Below, one piece after another: positions 61,165-64,000 of a stretch of DNA of 64,000 bases. Source of the stretch: Labrenzia sp. DG1229. Its GTDB lineage: Bacteria; Pseudomonadota; Alphaproteobacteria; Rhizobiales; Stappiaceae. Numbering within the stretch: the first letter of the stretch is position 1; each line of letters starts with the position of its first letter. The translations under genes were made by a program, and so were the position numbers. A model generated the notes under the pieces. That model had not been told where the DNA came from. It saw only the letters and a list, made by a program, of their open reading frames with translations, and did not search any database. Location: positions 14,333 to 78,332 of the forward strand of contig NZ_KI928948.1 in NCBI RefSeq assembly GCF_000521215.1, written 5' to 3'.

Positions 61165-61689
61165 TCACAGGTCTGCCCCCAAAGCGATTTGCCGGATCTT
61201 GCCGCACAGCACGAGTTGAATTGCATCGCTGGCCAGAACGAGCGCATAAACGGCAACGCAGATGGCCAGAAGGTAGTAAAAGGGTTCGTAGGAGATCAGC
61301 AGCTGCTGGGTCGTCTCTCCGAATTTCGTCGCCTTCCCGCCTGCTTTGACAAGCTCATAGGACATGAGGAGCATCAGGGTGCCGGCGACAAGACGCAGAC
61401 CAAACATCGACCAACGGGCAAAGCCGGGAGACATCCGACTTTCCATAACCTCGATTTCAATATGAGCGCCGCAACGGCCACCAAAAGGAATGGCAATTGC
61501 GACGAGGATCACCAGCGACAGGATCATGAGGTCTTCAGCACCCCGGACCGGTGCATTCATGACCTTGCGCATGACCAGCACGTTCCAGGTTCCGAACAGC
61601 GTCATGAAGGCGAGCATGACACCCCCCATGATGAGCGCGACCCAAACCAGCAGCTTGTCCAACGCCTTGATCCACATCAGATCGGGCAC
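61165..61689 (-). CDS. TRAP transporter small membrane subunit (DctQ family)
   Basis: The 174-residue protein has four hydrophobic segments and a DctQ segment NAPVRGAEDLMILSLVILVA. The GTG at 61689 follows GGAGGT at six bases; the frame is open to 61719. It pairs with the DctM protein downstream. Confidence 0.83.
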   Translation of the reverse strand: MPDLMWIKALDKLLVWVALIMGGVMLAFMTLFGTWNVLVMRKVMNAPVRGAEDLMILSLVILVAIAIPFGGRCGAHIEIEVMESRMSPGFARWSMFGLRLVAGTLMLLMSYELVKAGGKATKFGETTQQLLISYEPFYYLLAICVAVYALVLASDAIQLVLCGKIRQIALGADL

Positions 61690-61710
61690 GATGCACCTCC
61701 ATCCTGGAAC

Positions 61711-61727
61711 GGCGGCCAAAGGCCGCC
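61711..61727 (-). terminator. Hairpin between dctP and dctQ genes
   Basis: GGCGGCC and GGCCGCC form a 7-bp stem with an AAA loop directly after the DctP stop. It repeats the layout seen at 15589 and 22134 in the other two TRAP operons. Confidence 0.55.
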
Positions 61728-61734
61728 CGTGCCA

Positions 61735-62745
61735 TCACTTGTTGATCGCGTTGTAGATATCTTCGGCATTGTCGATGCCGCGATCGGCATAATCGGAGAA
61801 AATTGCCTTCATGCCTTCGGCCACGGCCGCATCCATCTTTGCCCGTTCTTCGTTGGCAACCGAGACCCAGCTGACTTTTTCCATTTGCGGGGCGGACTTC
61901 ATGATCTCGAGCGAACGCTCGTCTGCACCGTGAAAGCTCCGGGCACCCATCATCGAGAAAGTCTCGCCGGCGAGGTCGTCGATGATGGCCCTGTGCTCAT
62001 CGGAGAGTTCCAGATAGCGTTCCTTGTTCATCGCGACAAAAAACACGGCAAACTGAACCGGTACATTCTCGATGAAGTGGCTTGACACGTCCCAGAAATT
62101 CCACGGCGGTGTCATGTTGTTGTAAGTGGCCGTCGTGCTGTCGATGGTACCGGTGCTCAGTCCGGTATACATCTCCGTGACGGGCATCTGCACCGGCACT
62201 GCCCCCAAGGCTTCGACAAGTGGTGTCGTCATCGCCGCATAGGGCACCATTTTCGTTCCTGCCAGGGATGCGAGCGTCGAATAGTCCCCCGTTGCGGCCC
62301 ACGCATTTCCAGCCACAGTGAACACACCAAGAAGTTTCACGTCCTCGTATTCGTCTGCCAGGTGCTCGTCGTATACCGACAGGAGACGTTCCGTGGCCTC
62401 CAGTGCAGTTATTGCCTTGCCCGGCGGAATGATCAACATCGTCTTCGGGAAGATGGCGGGAGTGTAGGCCTGCAACCCAAAGGTAATATCCGCCACGCCT
62501 TCGACGGCGCGCTTGTATTGTTGCACCGGCCCTGCGCCAAGCTGGCCTGCCGGGTAGACCTTGATCGTGAGCGTACCGCCCGAACGCTTGTCGACTTCCT
62601 CCCCGAACCATTTGAACAGGACTGAATTCGTGTGATGTTGCGGCGGTACAAAATTCGCGACGGAAAGCTCCTCCGCAGAAACGGCAAGCGGCATCATCGA
62701 CACGAGCGCAATTGCGGCCGCGCCAAGCAGCGATTTCGATTTCAT
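61735..62745 (-). CDS. TRAP transporter solute-binding protein (DctP family)
   Basis: The 336-residue protein starts with a signal peptide (MKSKSLLGAAAIAL to AVSAEE) and has the DctP pattern, including AGTKMVPYAAMTTPLVEALGA in place of the usual 'LRxP' arginine region, and PVTEMYTGLSTGTIDSTTATY. The ATG at 62745 has GGGAGG upstream. It is divergent from the LysR gene, which probably controls it. Confidence 0.88.
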   Translation of the reverse strand: MKSKSLLGAAAIALVSMMPLAVSAEELSVANFVPPQHHTNSVLFKWFGEEVDKRSGGTLTIKVYPAGQLGAGPVQQYKRAVEGVADITFGLQAYTPAIFPKTMLIIPPGKAITALEATERLLSVYDEHLADEYEDVKLLGVFTVAGNAWAATGDYSTLASLAGTKMVPYAAMTTPLVEALGAVPVQMPVTEMYTGLSTGTIDSTTATYNNMTPPWNFWDVSSHFIENVPVQFAVFFVAMNKERYLELSDEHRAIIDDLAGETFSMMGARSFHGADERSLEIMKSAPQMEKVSWVSVANEERAKMDAAVAEGMKAIFSDYADRGIDNAEDIYNAINK

Positions 62746-62762
62746 GGCTTCCTCCCAGAATG

Positions 62763-62814
62763 TTCCGCGGAAGATATGCAGAATTGGACATCGAAACCAT
62801 TCATGACTATTCAT
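62763..62814. promoter_or_regulatory. Divergent LysR/dctP control region
   Basis: The 76-base gap contains the palindrome TTCCGCGGAA (62763-62772) and a direct repeat ATTCAT-N4-ATTCAT (62799-62814). Either could be part of the LysR binding region. A classical T-N11-A box is not clear. Confidence 0.35.
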
Positions 62815-62821
62815 AATAGAT

Positions 62822-63724
62822 ATGAGCAAAATCGATTTTCATAATCTGGACGGCCAGATCCTGCGCACTTTCCTCGCGATCCTGGAAGAGTCATCCGTCT
62901 CTCGCGCAGCGGAACGCCTGGAGGTAACGCAGTCAGCGGTGAGCCACACGCTGTCAAAACTCCGGCTGATCCTGGGTGACCCGCTTTTTGTCAGATCTGG
63001 GCAGGGTCTGACCCCGACGGAGACAGCGCTTTCCCTGAAGGGACCCGTGCGCCAGGTTCTGGACAGTCTCAAATTCTTGACGGAACAACGACCGTTCGAT
63101 CCCAGATCGGAGGACATGCGCTTCGACGTCGCGGCGAATGACATGCAAAGGGACCTGCTGTTTCCGCAACTGGTGAGAGACGCGCTGCAGGACGGGGTGA
63201 ATTTGTCGCTCGAGTTCAAACCTTCAGGTGTTCCGAGCGTCTCCCTGTTACGGGACGCCCGCTGCGACCTCCTGCTGACACCTATTCCCCCCGATGCGCC
63301 GGACATGATTCAGTACAAGCTGTTTTCGGGCGAGATGATGTGTTTTTTCGATGGCGGCTGCACCCGCCCGCCAACCTCCGTCGAGGATTACCTGGCTGCC
63401 CGGCACGTGACGGTTCAATTTGTCCTGGGTGGCGGTTCGAATGATGTCCTGAAGGCTCCGGATCTGCCTTACGTCCCCAAACCGACTGTAACGGTTTCGA
63501 ATTTTTCGGGAATTACCCCATTTGTCCGTGGCACATCGATGCTCGCGACCGAACTGGAGTTCATGCACAGGACGTCCCTTCGTAATCTTGATATGGCGCC
63601 CCTGCCATTCGATACCGAATCCTTGAACGTCTTCATGGTCTGGCACGAGCGGTCCACCAACGACCCCGCTCACAGATGGTTGCGGGAAGCGGTTACCGCG
63701 TGTTCGCGCGCTCTTGTTTTCTGA
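62822..63724 (+). CDS. LysR-family transcription regulator
   Basis: The 300-residue protein has the LysR winged helix (LRTFLAILEESSVSRAAERL, VTQSAVSHTLSKLRLILGDPLF) and an effector domain from about residue 95. It is divergent from the TRAP/SDR/ALDH operon and is probably its activator. The first residues MSKIDFHNLD resemble the NodD-type LysR subgroup. Confidence 0.9.
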   Translation: MSKIDFHNLDGQILRTFLAILEESSVSRAAERLEVTQSAVSHTLSKLRLILGDPLFVRSGQGLTPTETALSLKGPVRQVLDSLKFLTEQRPFDPRSEDMRFDVAANDMQRDLLFPQLVRDALQDGVNLSLEFKPSGVPSVSLLRDARCDLLLTPIPPDAPDMIQYKLFSGEMMCFFDGGCTRPPTSVEDYLAARHVTVQFVLGGGSNDVLKAPDLPYVPKPTVTVSNFSGITPFVRGTSMLATELEFMHRTSLRNLDMAPLPFDTESLNVFMVWHERSTNDPAHRWLREAVTACSRALVF

Positions 63725-64000
63725 GGCTACGGATGTTTCTCGGATCTTGCCAAAACGGATGGTCGCATACTTCCGATTTTCGGGGAAAACCGGATACGAC
63801 AGCTCCCCACCAATCAAAATATGGACACAGTGATCAGAGTCTATTGCCAGCCTGAGTTGAATTCGAGCCAACGGACGCTGCGCCATGAGCGATGTCGGAC
63901 ACGAAGGCATACACCGGTTCGTGGCGGAGCGAATTTCCTGGGTTATAGCCGTTTGGATGCATGTGCTGGTATTTGCGATGCTGACAAACATGGAAATGTT
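63725..64000. other. Right edge: no gene supported
   Basis: Beyond the LysR stop there is no recognisable family match. A minus-strand frame is open from the window edge to TGA at 63834-63836 and reads HPNGYNPGNSLRHEPVYAF. It could be the tail of a gene outside the window, but 55 codons without a stop is not enough to claim it. Confidence 0.4.

Noticed and set aside
63248-63991. 247-codon minus-strand frame at the right end
   Set aside because: It mostly overlaps the LysR effector domain in antisense and has no recognisable domain.

Overview
The window looks like an accessory-rich stretch of a marine-type alphaproteobacterial chromosome (roseobacter or Stappiaceae-like). The reasons are GC-rich coding sequence, many TRAP transporters, GntR/IclR/LysR-controlled catabolic operons, and a tRNA-Ser(GCU). 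This placement is an inference from gene content; no ribosomal gene is present to test it.

Bases 1-19.7 kb: an HxlR regulator tail and a hexapeptide acetyltransferase are followed by a decayed IS3-family (IS407-type) copy, an IS3-type element with perfect terminal repeats, and a long catabolic block. The block has two FAA-hydrolase genes around a GntR gene, an NMT1-type ABC transporter with an Ldh-family dehydrogenase, a GlcD/GlcF-type fused oxidase with a second GntR gene, a class V aminotransferase, a TRAP transporter, a broken CoA-transferase tail and a GlcG/HbpS-like protein. A second IS407-type copy, intact in its catalytic triad and in the same orientation as the decayed one, closes the block just before tRNA-Ser.

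20.3-26.6 kb: a TRAP transporter, SDR, RraA-type aldolase, GntR regulator and cupin form a catabolic set. Their intergenic regions share a TTTACAAAT-type motif that is probably the operator of the local GntR protein.

26.9-47.1 kb holds the most interesting content: an alginate-type exopolysaccharide locus. It has a GDP-mannose 6-dehydrogenase (AlgD-like), mannuronan synthase (Alg8-like), PilZ/HlyD co-polymerase (Alg44-like), SGNH acetylation protein (AlgJ/AlgX-like), Sel1-repeat protein (AlgK-like) and MBOAT acetyltransferase (AlgI-like). It also has an unknown secreted protein, a degenerate phosphomannomutase-like HAD protein, a Nudix hydrolase and a DUF4114/RTX protein. The main operon ends in its own two-component system: a hybrid histidine kinase with a c-type heme motif (CxxCH) in its periplasmic sensor, and a sigma-54 activator with GAFTGA. 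Five sigma-54 -24/-12 promoter matches lie at a consistent distance before the five transcription units, and a perfect 15-bp inverted repeat lies upstream of the alg44 promoter. This points to a self-contained, heme-sensing, sigma-54-driven and c-di-GMP-gated alginate-like polymer system in an alphaproteobacterium. No homologs of AlgE, AlgG, AlgL, AlgF or AlgA are visible here.

47.5-63.7 kb: a second catabolic region. A formylglycine sulfatase, an alkylsulfatase-like metallo-hydrolase, a TAXI-TRAP importer, IclR, two related SDRs, a double OsmC-domain protein, an aldehyde dehydrogenase, a double SnoaL-domain protein, a TRAP importer and LysR suggest uptake and desulfation of an organic sulfate ester, then oxidation of the released alcohol through an aldehyde to an acid.
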